From the NCBI GenBank assembly GCA_905250075.1, contig CAJNOP010000014.1, positions 2,267,141 to 2,331,140 of the forward strand: a DNA stretch of 64,000 nt, read 5' to 3'. Below are positions 12,995 to 25,300 of the stretch, piece by piece. How positions within the stretch are numbered: the first letter of the stretch is position 1; every line of letters starts with the position of its first letter. This stretch comes from Rotaria sp. Silwood1 (lineage: Eukaryota; Rotifera; Eurotatoria; Philodinida; Philodinidae). A program made the translations under genes and the position numbers. The notes under the pieces were generated by a model. That model had not been told where the DNA came from. It saw nothing but the letters and a program-made list of their open reading frames with translations, and searched no databases.

Positions 12995-15335
12995 TTAATC
13001 TTCAAAGACTATTTGATCATCTTCGCCATCAGTATCCTCATTGAATTCAGTGTTTTTATCAGTGATTGCTGCAAATTTTGGATCAGATGCACGTATTTCA
13101 TCATTCAATGATAAAATACAACCATCCTGAAAGTAAAAAGATATTAATTAAGTCAGTATGATCTTGTAGAAGACAAACCTTCAATAATTCCAATGTTATT
13201 CGTGCAATATTGATGGCATCATCAATACCTGAATGAGGACGACCATCAAAACTAAGACCAAGATTTTTTAACATTTTCTCTATGCCTAAAAATCCAAATG
13301 TTATACAAAGAAAATAAAAAAATTCATATTGATTCTATACCACATCGATGTACGGGATAAAACTTAGCGAATTCTTTTCGAATATTAATCCATTTTTTAG
13401 CCCATCGTGGATAAGTTATTGAACTTAAATGGCATTGCATTCGAAGAAAATTTGCAAAATCCCATGGACTAACATACAAAAAAAAAAGATAATTTTATGC
13501 CAAAAGAGAAACACACTAATTCTTATTTGATACCCATCAGTAGCAAATGCTAATTTACGTTGATTTGTTGTTGATAAAAGATTTCGTTTATTTAACCATG
13601 TTTCAACATTATGCAGAACTTCAACAAATGAAGGGGCATTATCAACTTGATGCTAAAGAACATATTTTTTTTTGTGAGAAATATGTTAATAGATAGTAAA
13701 AAACCAAACATGAAATTTCATTAAAAAAAAGCATTTGCCATGGTTGTTATGATTTGTATATATTAACCCTTTCAAGACAGGTCACGCATATATACGTGAT
13801 AGTTTCGAATCAACTCGCAACTGACTTATAAATGTCTCTAATGATACTGTTTCAGTCTACTTAAAAATGTTGGCCATGAGACAGCATTGCTCTTTATCTC
13901 TATGTATTTCTATTCTTTCTTTATGGGTTATTACACGAGAGATACGACCGAATCGATAGTGAACTGAACAATCGAACTTTTTATATCTGTTCTAAACATA
14001 GCCCATCCTTCTTTATCTATGTGCTAACACTACCCATTCAAAGAAACATAAATTTCTCGAAAAACGGATTGTCTTACACGTGCGTAAATTTTATCATACA
14101 TACATATTCCAATACACTCTATGTAGTCAAACGATTAAAACGGCTTCGTTCCACAAAATTGATTTTTCTAATATTTCACTTAAAAATCCAAAGGATCTAT
14201 ATCTTGAAAGTCTTATATGTTGAAGAGACTTTGTTCAAAACTTCTGAACTTTTTATAGAAGCTAGTCTAACTGATTCCTCTAAATGCACAAAGTCTCAGA
14301 TCAAAATTCCATAGCGCAAGTTTTCCAAAAACTTGGAGTCCTCTAGAAAATAGACCTATTAAAAATTCGATAGTTTAGCCATATCTCAACAGAAAAAGAA
14401 TTCCTTTTATTTTATTTAATGTTATCAAGACTTACTCGTAGTCACAATATAGAATCGAAGAACGTCCAACAGTTGGTTATATTCCCTTTCTAATCACATA
14501 AATATTTTCATAATGTAGATTCGCATCTCATAGGCAATAAATCCTGATATCTCTTACTATAATATGGTTTCTTTTTTTTAAATACATACTTGTTCAATAC
14601 CCGTTAATTCTGTACAAAATTTTGATAAAATTGGCTTGATTATCGGACGACAATATGATTGAAATTGATCGACCTTATTGAAAAAAAATAAAAGACTATT
14701 TTCTTTATCAATTTTATTAAAAATAATTTACAATAATTTGTTGTTGTACATCAATTAATACAATTGGAAATTCGATTATTTCATGTTGATAATTTACTTG
14801 TTTATCCTCACAGGTTGCTTCAAAATCAACAACAGCAAGATATTCAAAATGTTGTTCAATCATTTTTAATGGATTTTCACATCCATAGATTAATTCCAGT
14901 TTATAATGATGTTTTAAACGAAAGCGTTGAATTTCAATTTCACCGCTAATTACAATAAAATAAGAAAAATTTCAAATACTAAATTTTAGATTGTTGTTTT
15001 CTTTGTTTTCTTTTTCACAACCTTGTTGATAATTGTCGTTTTTTTAGTTCTTTATCAAGTTGTTCAGGTGTCATTTGATTAACAAGAATATTAAATTTAT
15101 TTAAGCGTTTCTGAGACACTTGATTTGTAATAGGCTTTTGCAATGAATGTCGTTCAGAGCTCAGAAGACGACGTTCTTCAGCTAAAAACGAATTACTATT
15201 GATATCTTTAGTCCACTCCAAATCATCAGTCTATTTTAAACGATTAAACAAACAATTAATAAAATATTTGCAAACACAAAGTTTTACATGCTCTTTTGAT
15301 GAATTGGAGTTTCTCTTCGTTAATGACCATGCCAT
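12995..15335 (-). CDS. ERI1: ERI1-type 3'-5' exoribonuclease (SAP + DEDDh)
   Basis: Exonuclease that trims 3' ends of histone mRNA stem-loops, 5.8S rRNA and small RNAs in other animals. Eight minus-strand exons join in phase: 15335-15288, 15230-15022, 14945-14732, 14673-14590, 13652-13534, 13468-13341, 13285-13179 and 13126-12995. They give 346 aa, close to the usual animal ERI1 length of about 350. A SAP-like nucleic-acid-binding segment lies at about 68-102 (QMTPEQLDKELKKRQLSTS). The exonuclease domain starts at EYLAVVDFEATCE with D126 and E128. The second Asp is D224 in FATDGPWDF, and the catalytic His/Asp pair is H285 and D290 in GRPHSGIDDAINIARI. All five DEDDh residues are present, so activity is expected. 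The C-terminus is acidic. Polyadenylation signals AATAAA lie about 48-60 nt after the stop (12947-12933). Intron 4 is long (937 bp); the other introns are about 50-80 bp. The SAP segment plus length favour ERI1 over ERI2/ERI3. Confidence 0.93.
13653..14589 (-). other. Long fourth intron of ERI1 with a possible piggyBac-type terminus
   Basis: Intron 4 is 937 bp, whereas the gene's other introns are about 50-80 bp. Within it, TTAACCCTTTCAAGACAG (13763-13780) resembles a TTAA target site followed by a CCCTTT terminal repeat of piggyBac-like elements. No matching opposite end was found, so a transposon-derived expansion is only a suggestion. The 97-aa frame at 14021-14314 has no recognisable domain. 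Confidence 0.35.
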
Positions 15336-18300
15336 TTTGATTATTTATGATAAAAGGCATCGATCAGATCTGAAAGAGGTAATTTATATATAGAGTAATT
15401 TCGTAATTTACATAGTCATGTAAACTAATTTTGAAAAGTTGCACAACCCAAACAAGAGAAACATAAGCATGATTGGTTACTTGCTCCAAATCATGTACAA
15501 TATTTAGATGTCGCTTGTCTCAAACTTTAAGAAGTTCAATACAAAAAACTCTAAATATTAAAGTTTAGTCTATGATTTTAAGTGATCAGTAAAATAGATG
15601 AGACAGTCACTACAACATATATAAATGAATCGGATAAAGACTAAATGCTGGATATCCAAGTTATGATTATTTAATTACAAAATGATCAGTTTATTATATA
15701 TAATTAGCAGCAATAGAAACAGCAGATATTACTAATAGAGTGTTTTCTTGTACATATAAAATAGGGCTTAGATATGGATGTGAACTCAAATGGATTTTCA
15801 TTTCATTCACATCCACACATTCTTATGATCATCATGTTCATCAAGAATAAGCATAGCAACAGTCATAAACGATCGAATATGGCATAGATTATGATCGTAC
15901 CAGAGCTCCCAATGATCTGGAGCGAATTTCTTCGATATTATGATGATCCGAATCTTGAACACAAAACAAAACTTTCAAAAGACATTCTATACTTCTGCTA
16001 ATATTTTTTTCGAAAATCTTCTGTAATTACTCCATCGCGATTAAAGCATTTCTACCATGAACAGCAAATTTATGAAGCAAAACAAAGAAAAAGATAAAAC
16101 TGTAGTCGTTTTAACAAAATTTCATTATATTCAACAAAATATGTTTATCTAGTACTCCTTCATGAACTATTACTTGTCATAATACTAATTTTAGTCCTGC
16201 TCGACCTCTTAAATCATCGATTTTTGTTGACATTGTTTCTTTAACTAACAGCTAGAGCTCGTTTGGTTGGTTTCAGATACGACTAGGTTCGGATTCGAGT
16301 CTGAAAAAGTTGGAACCGCTTTTTTTTTTATGTATCTCATAGCCATACAAGTGTTTAAGATCGTACTGTTCCGATCTACGTTGTCTTAATTTTATCACCA
16401 GTAACCTTTTTTTTCACTTTATGAATGATATAGCAAGTAAATACATGCTCTAAATTAAGATCTGTGATAATTGGTTTTGTTGCATCTGTAATAAACTATT
16501 CTCCTATTTTCAGTATAGAGTGTATAATGCTTCGACCGTTGATTTCCAAAACCCAATATTTTGATTTCTTTTATAGCAAAGTCTTTCATTTGTATTTATA
16601 TCATCATTTACATATTAAACAAATTGTATCATGTCCATCTTTTCGATTCTAAGCTGAAGTCAGAAGAAAAGATAGAAGGACAGCAAGCATATGCATGTCG
16701 TACATAGTTTTTGTGTTAAATGGTACAATCCTAGTGAATGTCCTGAATCAATCAACAGCAGGGTACTTTTTCGGGTACCCCTGTCACTATTTTGTCATAG
16801 AATCGCGATAGGGTACGTTACTTAGAATTGTCTTAGTACATGGATACTTATCTTGTATCTGCCCAATATCTTTAGCATTCTATGGAAAATTTTCTAATAA
16901 GTTAGATGACGGTGTATAAATTTTTATTTATTGATCTTTAAATTTATTAACATATCTAATTCATCATTAATGGATTATTTAAATAATATATTTTATTTTC
17001 TAAAGCTTACATAATAAACATATTTTTAAAAATACTCTCAACAAATAAAAGATAACAGAAAATCCCCACTGCACAAAGAACTATCCTTGTCATTTATCGA
17101 ATTCTGATTAAAATTGGCATGAGATGAGTTTTCATAGAAATACATATAAATATATATTTGAGCTTATTTTCATAATCCTTTTTTACATAAATCACGTAAG
17201 GGCTTTATTCTATCTTTTGATAATTAACTAATTAGGATCTCTGTTAGTCATTGATCTATATATATATACGTAAATTAGATATGCAATCCAAACAAATCAG
17301 AGATTGATAAAGTCTCGACATCATTCGTGAGCATTAAGTACACTCTGATTGAATCTAAAGAAAAGCATAATCCGGAAGAATAAATCTTCACTATCGTTCT
17401 CATTAATACTATAAACAAAATCTAGAAAAGTCTTATTGATAAGTTATGATTCAGAATACTGAAGCTTTTTTTCTCGACGCATATAAGAATATATGTGCAG
17501 CATCTAATAAACAAATCTGCAAAACTGCAAATATAAACGACTATTAGCGAATGTCGTAATATCAATTTAAATACGAATATTTTGATAATAAGTTATTTAT
17601 TGCGTTTGATTAGACAAGTAAAATATATGTCATTCATAAATGAACTATGTGTCTTAAGTCACATCTAATTAACTGTACAAAAAATGTTAAATAAACATTT
17701 ATATACATATTTTCAATTGAATAATCATTTCTTTTCTATAAAATGCAAAGAGAAATATATAATTTGATCATAGAAACTATTTTTAATATCAACGGTATAT
17801 ATTTGTGCATTATATTTAGCAGTTAGATTCATTCTCAAAAGTATTGATCTATGATTTCTATCGCAAAAGAAACATAATCCTAATAATTGACAATCGATAC
17901 AATTCATCTATCGGTTATGTAGAAATGTTTATAATATTTATTCTGCTCATGTCCTTTACTTTAAAAACTTGTTACTTATCTATGCTAATAGGTTCAATAA
18001 TATATTAACAGAGACCTTGTTGTCTTCACTTAGTCTTGTAATCAATCGAGCTTATTTTGTTTTACCCAAGGCTAGCTATATATTAAAGACATTGTTTTTT
18101 TGTATTGTATTGATTGTTTATATTATCTATTCTTGCATTTCGTCAAATCAATACATCTATGTATTATATATCTATCATCAGAAAAAAAGTATTTATTCAG
18201 AATAGTTGATTTGTAGCTTTCATTGGCTAATCACACGGCTCACTATTTTGTTATACTATTTTCAATGTCATCAATAATAAAGGTATTTGTATATTGTCTT

Positions 18301-20820
18301 ATATTAAAAGAAAACTATGATTTAATTTATTTTCTATATTCATTTATATATATATATATATATATGAAAGTTCTTGGTAGCTCCCATGATACATATAGAG
18401 ATAGGTCAAAGGTTTATTTAAGCTGACCTTAATATGTATTACTTATTTCTCTAAGGAAATTGAATAATGCACCTGTTAATAATTTCCGTTAAGTGTATGA
18501 ACGAAAGCGGAAGAACCCAAAAGATGTATGTGCTATTAACATAGAAATGTTTGATAAGATGACCTTGTATAAATGATAGCGAGATATATATATATATGAG
18601 AGTGTGTTTGTCCTCGTTGTTGAACGTTTCTTGATATGTAACAGACCTTCAAGTGTACTTACTATGAAAAATTATCTTTTTAACAATATTAAATAGTAGG
18701 CTCATCATTTGAGTTAGCAAATTAGATATATATATATGTATAGCTTTGACGGAAATTGAATCTTCTTTTCTTATAGTTATTTATCATTTAATTAAAGTTC
18801 ATATCGACCGGATATGTATAGAAACTCAATTTGTTATTATTGAAAATTAAGAATGTCTTTTATTTATTTTATACTGTGTGTCTTCTTTAACAGACAACAT
18901 TAAACTGACGCCTCATAATAATAATCATAATAATAAAAAAAAGAGAGAAAATGTTACTATGCCATATTATAGTGTATAAATGCAAAATGAAGGACGAAGA
19001 AGAAAAAAAAATCACTGAACTATCCTACAAACAAACGAAGAAAGAAAAAAAACTTTAATACCACTCAATACGTGACTCATACACATGGTGCATGATACTT
19101 GAAGAAAAGAGAGAAGAAACAAAAGATTTTTCGGGCCGTATTATACAAAAAAAAAAAAACAGTAGTCGAGTGTTGCATATACTGATGTTTTGCTCAAAAC
19201 GTCTCGTTAAAGTGAGTTAATCGACTGTTACTAATGCGGACAGTTTTTTTTTGTTGTTCTCAAATGACTAAATTCTATAAGCTGATACGTTTATTTTCAA
19301 AAATACGCACATTTCTACTACTGTAATTAATATCAAAATAACTATATAATTTTTTTCTTTTTATTAAACACATATGATAGATTACATTATATGAGATATA
19401 GAGCACGTAGAACAAATATAACATACTCATTTCTATATATGTAAGTAACTGTGTATTACATGTATATCTGACAAATATAGAGTAAGATGGGTGAACATAC
19501 ACACAATTTAATCATGATATATATATATATATTGAGAGAAAGAGAATAGAGTAAATTGCCCACTTCAATCATTTTATTTGGCGGATTGAGTTTTTTTCTT
19601 TCTTACTTTGAGAATTGAATTCTATTTGGTTGAAATAAGCACTTTTTTTTTCTTCTTGTTTGTGTTGTTTTTGTTATAGTTCCATACGTCTTAGAAAAAA
19701 AAGAAAGAATTTGATTTAAATCAACAAGCATCTCATTTACAATTCTACTACCGTTCGATTTTTGTCCAATTGGACTATGAAAAAAATTAAAGCAAAATAG
19801 AAATGTTGTTTTTTCTTTTTCGTTATTGTAAACTGTTTGATCTATTTCCTTAGCTATAGACAATCACCATTTTCTTTTCTTATATTTTCTTCGATTATTT
19901 TTCTATTTTTGATAAGACTATCCCAAAGATTCTATCTGCTTTCAGTTCTTTCTTTGTCTATTCTTTCAATTAAGAAAATATATGTTTTTCCATTTTTTTT
20001 CTCTCTGTCTCTCTCCCTTTCTTTTCTCCTGGCGTTGTTGTCTTCATCGGTTCACGCCAAGGACATCATCATCATCATCCTCTTTCTTCTACATAGAGCA
20101 AGAGAAAGCTACTTCCGGATCGTAAAAGAAACTTTTTTTTTCCTTAATACTTCAATTGTTCTCTGTTTCATTATTTCTCGAGATTCGATAAAATAGAAAA
20201 AAAAGAAGATAAATATTGTATTGTAAAATATGTATACATCAATCATATTTGTCAAAGAATCTCTTTAATAACACATACAATTTTTATGAAAAAAAATCTC
20301 ATTTAGAATACGATAAAGTAAGTCTCATAATTCATCACTTGTCCGTTTTCTATTTAGTTTATCAGAAAATTGATCATATAATGTATTTAATACTGTGCAC
20401 ATATAATATTCTCCATCTAACTTGTTTGTTAATGTTCCTGTTGTCATCAACAATTTGCATATGATAGAAGACATTAGTCAGAACAATATACCTAAAGGAA
20501 ACATTAGTAATCTTATTTCATTCGTCCATGTACGCATATGTAACTTCAATAGATTAGATTTCTCATGTAAATTAAGAAGAAACCTTGTAGGTTTTTTTTA
20601 ATGATAATGAATATTGACTTGTAAAATAATAAGTTAGCTTCTAAATATAGTAGTAATCAAAGTAGCCTTTCAGTTCGAGAACATTTTCCAGCTGTTACTC
20701 GTAGAAATGAGAACTACCGGCATGTGCATACTATGTTTATTCGAGCACATAGAGAAGATATGATGACAAAATGAAATGGTTACACATTTTCTTTTCTTTT
20801 TCTTTTGTATTTTTTTTTGT
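15336..20820. other. 5.5 kb AT-rich intergenic region
   Basis: No coding sequence is supported. The region holds dinucleotide TA tracts (about 18343-18364, 18583-18596, 19517-19532), a pyrimidine-rich stretch (about 19960-20030) that produces spurious frames, and a foldback at 15772-15820. It lies between divergently transcribed genes (ERI1-type on minus, the 506-aa gene on plus), so both promoters should be here, but no motif is diagnostic. Confidence 0.5.
15772..15820. repeat. Foldback with ATGGATGTGAA/TTCACATCCA arms
   Basis: ATATGGATGTGAA (15772-15784) is mirrored by TTCACATCCACACAT (15806-15820) across about 21 bp, giving a 10-bp perfect inverted core (TGGATGTGAA). It is a small member of the dispersed family whose larger copies carry TGTGGG arms. 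Confidence 0.6.
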
Positions 20821-20876
20821 AGATTTAATTGTTTGTTGTTCTTTTGTTTTTTCGTTTTTGTTGAAAAAACAAATTA

Positions 20877-22397
20877 ATGAAACTAAAAGAATATTTAAAT
20901 TTTCTTGTCTCAAGACGAAAAAGTAATGCATCATCAAAATCTCATAAACCAAAATCTCATCATCAATCATTATCATCAACAGATTGTCATTATGAAATAT
21001 GTGGATATGACGATGTTAATAAAGTTTCTATTGATAATCATCATAATCGTACTGAAATGCTTCTTACACGTCATGCTCAATTAGTTAATACAATTATTGG
21101 AATACGTTCACAAGAAAATTTATGTTCATCATGTTCTCATTGTCGAATGTTACAACAATCACAAGAAAAAAATTTATCTTTAAATCATAATTATTCAAGT
21201 ACATTAGCAACATCGAATCCACGTCGTGAATGTCAATCAAATCAAACAATGTTATCAACAAGTAATAATTCTCTTTGGACAAAAACACGACAACGTTCAA
21301 AAATTCGTACAAATCCTTGGATTAATACTATTCGAACATCCCAAGCAGAATATTCTATTCATGGTCCAAAATCATCTTCAACACTTATACATTCAGAATC
21401 ATTTCCACAAACAATATCTAATGGAAATATTCATTCAATAAATCCATCGAATATAATTCTTCATCAAAGTGATAGTGGACATGGATTTTCATTATCAAGT
21501 TCAAGAATTATTGATTCATCATCACCTGATATAACAAGTATTGATGGACCTTTATTAGATGACAAACAAAATATTTCATATACAAATCATATAGAACAAT
21601 ATATTCCTTCAGAAATCAAAACTCCTTCTGATAAGAAACGAAAAATAAGATCTATTCAATCTCGTTATCAACGTTCATTAAATACACGAACATCTAGTAG
21701 TTCAAAGAAATCTATGAATCATAATTATCATTCACGTAGTTCATCACCTCGTTTATCTAATGATCATTTTTCTATTGAATTTGAAGAAATAGTTGAAAAT
21801 GAGCATACACATAAACAAAAATCACCAATACGAAAAAGTCCATTTATATTACCATTAGATGATACCGATGTTAAATTATCATCTCCATTACCAATATTAT
21901 ATTCAACAGCAACATTAAAAAAAACAGATTCACATACTATATTAAATCATATTGAAGAAATTGAAAATGAAATTCGAATGATGACTAATTTAAAATTTGA
22001 TAATGATGAACAAATTCATTCATCTACGATTATTTATCCAAAAGAAGATGAAAAACGATTTATTCAAGAACAAGTTAATCAATGGGTTGAACAATGTTTA
22101 ACAGCTAATAATAATAATAATAATAATAATAATCATTCAACAAATCTTCTTCATACTAAATGTGAGCATTTATCAAATACACTTAAAGATTATGTTGTAT
22201 GTGTATGTTCAAATGATGATTATGAAACATCAACTTTACCAAAATCTCAAAATGAAAATGAATTAATGACAACATTTTATATAAGTTCAATATCAACAAT
22301 AAAACGAACACTTTCATTACTTGATCAATCATTACAACAGTCGAAATCTCGAACAATAACAAAAGATTTCAAATTTATGCATGAATGTCCATTTTAA
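20877..22397 (+). CDS. Unrecognised Ser/Asn/His-rich 506-aa protein
   Basis: A single open frame of 506 codons has the same A/T-ending codon use as the neighbouring conserved genes, so it is very likely real. I do not recognise the family. It is hydrophilic, has no signal peptide or membrane segment, and is rich in Ser, Asn and His with several basic runs (DKKRKIR; RSSSPR), suggesting an intrinsically disordered cytosolic or nuclear protein. A more ordered C-terminal part (about 350-500) contains helix-like segments (LNHIEEIENEIRMMTNLKF; FIQEQVNQWVEQCL) and a Cys pair (VCVCSNDDY). An AAT microsatellite encodes nine Asn at about 413-421. A T-rich AG acceptor-like site ends at 20822, 54 nt before the ATG, which fits a spliced or trans-spliced leader. 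It could be one exon of a larger gene, but the stop is in frame and no downstream exon was found. Confidence 0.7.
   Translation: MKLKEYLNFLVSRRKSNASSKSHKPKSHHQSLSSTDCHYEICGYDDVNKVSIDNHHNRTEMLLTRHAQLVNTIIGIRSQENLCSSCSHCRMLQQSQEKNLSLNHNYSSTLATSNPRRECQSNQTMLSTSNNSLWTKTRQRSKIRTNPWINTIRTSQAEYSIHGPKSSSTLIHSESFPQTISNGNIHSINPSNIILHQSDSGHGFSLSSSRIIDSSSPDITSIDGPLLDDKQNISYTNHIEQYIPSEIKTPSDKKRKIRSIQSRYQRSLNTRTSSSSKKSMNHNYHSRSSSPRLSNDHFSIEFEEIVENEHTHKQKSPIRKSPFILPLDDTDVKLSSPLPILYSTATLKKTDSHTILNHIEEIENEIRMMTNLKFDNDEQIHSSTIIYPKEDEKRFIQEQVNQWVEQCLTANNNNNNNNNHSTNLLHTKCEHLSNTLKDYVVCVCSNDDYETSTLPKSQNENELMTTFYISSISTIKRTLSLLDQSLQQSKSRTITKDFKFMHECPF
22107..22133 (+). repeat. AAT trinucleotide microsatellite in coding sequence
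   Basis: About nine AAT units encode a poly-Asn run inside the 506-aa protein. The repeat unit is in frame, so length changes would not shift the reading frame. Confidence 0.9.
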
Positions 22398-25300
22398 CAG
22401 TCTAAAATGAACAGTAGTCGTCTTTGCTATTTGTATACGTGTGTGCGTTATGATTAGTTTATCGTTATGAATTCCTGCAAAGTATCGAGACATGTATTTT
22501 TGCGTATATGTAAAAACACAATATAGAATGAGAATTCGACCGCCCAACAAAACAAAAATACATTCACATTGTTTTTTCATTGCATGTTCTCAACTATCAT
22601 ACGAAACATTTACTTGAAATAATAATTCAAGCAAACAAAAGACATTATAAATTCTTAATTATTCAAGTCACTAATCACAGTTTTGCTTTTTTTAAAAACA
22701 AAACTAAAATTAATCATCATCATTTTCTCATAATCTTTCCGGTATATTTTAGCGTATTATACTTTTTTATCAAGATTGAGATGAACAATTATTGTGACAT
22801 TTTCTGTAATAGTATGCTCCATTTTTCATCACATAAAAGTAACGATAGAAATTTCTGTTCTGTTGAATATTCTAACATACTTTTCCTATTCAATGTTGTG
22901 TCAACATAGAACAGGTGTTCTTACATATTCTTTATCATGCATTCATAGTTGTAGTAACAAATTAATATTCATACAGGAATAATTTGTTGCAATATCTTTG
23001 TCGAGAGATATTGACATAAAACATACGATTGATAATGACATTGTCAATAATATATTCGGATAATTAATGTTGACTAGCTTGCATGCCACGATATGCTATG
23101 CGAACATAATTGTGATTTTTTATTTCAGTAGAATTCAATTTAATGAACATAGTAGCGAGAAAACATTGAAGCTATTGAAAAAAAACAGGTTAGTTGATCC
23201 TAATGTAGCCAGTTTGCCTAAACAATCGAGAACTTCGAAATATTTTGTTTTTTTCTGTAATCAATGTATCAGCATGACTGATTGACAATGTAATTCGACA
23301 GATATCCACAAGGTAGTGTGCTCAAAGCTTGGGACTATTATTCATGAAATAACCCTGAAGTAATTAGTTATTGTCTATGAGGAACCCAAGAACTATGCAT
23401 AGCTACACCCTATACCACAAGGTAACCAAAACACAGTAGTGTTGTTCAACTTCCTATAAGAGACTTCGATTTGTATTGATAACTTTATAACAGTCAGTCA
23501 TCATTACATAGACTTTCAAGAAATATTTATATTCATATTATCCGAGAGAACTGTTCTTGAATACCTCGGTTTGTTGTTCATTGTTTAAAATATTTTTTGA
23601 TAAAACTTTCAAATATGTGTATCAACCAAATTTACTTTTCGACTGTGTAAGAATCTATTGAAATCATTCATGAAAAAACTTTTTTCAAAATTTTTACGAT
23701 GTTTTACCGTTTTTTCAATCATTTACCGACATGTTTGTCATACGCGTAGTGTCAGTAAAATGATTTTCATGTGTTTTTTTTTGTATGTACATAATCAAAT
23801 CATTTTATTGTCGAATGAGGAACTGCTTCTTTAAATGGATTGAAACCATATTTGTTCTTTATTGGCCTTATATCACCACGGTTTAAAAGTCTCTGACAAT
23901 TTCATCATCACCATATTAAACAACTATATGCAATGCCGTACTTCCGTTTGATTCGTTATAATTCATGGTTTCTAATAATATTTTTTTGTAAACACTCTTG
24001 AACTTCTTATATTTTATTATTATTATTATTACAGAATTGATGGAAATCAATAAGCTTTTTTTTTTCTAAAGAGCTCGCTGGATTGCCATCATGTTGTTCC
24101 ACTATTGGCATTTGCTGTTACTCATTTCAAATAAAAAAAAGATTAATGATAAAATTGTCTAATGTATCATGTAAGATATCTGTGATATATTCAAATGAAT
24201 CAACAAAAGTTTATCTGAAATAAGTTTTTAAGGTATCTGATAGTAAAATATTAATCAGATATAGAGGAGAAAAGAAACATGACTATGTTGATTCACGTTA
24301 ACAACGAGATAAAGCTACTAAGATATAAGTTTTGACTCGATTCATAGTCCTATGGAACCATGTTTTGAATTTCATAGTCAAGTTATTTCTAATGATTTAA
24401 TCTGAAGCGATAATTATCCATTTTAAGCTTTTAAATAAATTATCTTTTTATGGCAACTGTAATTGTAAGTACCGATTAAATATTTAAGAGTATTATTGCA
24501 ATTTTCAATATTATATGTTATCGATAGATAAATGTTTCTCTAAAATCAAATTACTCGAAAATCAGTAACAAACATCCAATTTATATTTAATATTTATTGT
24601 AAAAGAATCCACATTGACATAAAGATTTAAATCAAAAGGGTTGTTGTTTTTGACCTTCTTATTAGAACCAAGGTAATACTAAAAAATATTTTATATCACC
24701 CAAGGAATGATACTATCAATAATAAAATGCTTGCGAATCATATTTTTGATATAATATATAAAGCTTATGGTTCGAACAAATTTACATGAATACTATGAAT
24801 AGTAGACGCTTATAATACCAATCAAAATTTCATAGAAAGATACAAGTATTGATAAACTGTTTGAGCTTTTTTTTGATAAACTCTTAAATACCATTTGTTA
24901 GTGCGTCATTCCGTACTTCATTAGCAGCACCTTCATGTTAACTATAGAATATTAAATTATGCCCATGATTTGGTTATAGTTCTTACTTAAACACTAGTGA
25001 CGAGAGAATTCCCTCGACTGATTAATCACTTCGACGTTGGGACTGTGTGCGTGATGTAGATCGTAATGCATTATGAGTACTCCGAAAAAAGTTCGGGTCT
25101 ATAGATTATTGCTGTCGACATATTGCATTTTCACGATATTTTCCAATAAAATGTCATGGTCCCCATCAAGAACACCAGGAAAATTGATTTTCGAATTTTG
25201 GCTTGAATGGTTTCATGGAAGCAAATCTTAACGGGAATAATTAATCATGAAAATATCACGCGGTTTGAGTTGTTTCTTTTTCTGAAATAAGAACATTGCA

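Noticed and set aside
19837-20196. 119-aa Leu/Phe/Ser-rich frame
   Set aside because: It follows a pyrimidine-rich tract that encodes hydrophobic runs by composition alone; more likely upstream non-coding sequence of the 506-aa gene.
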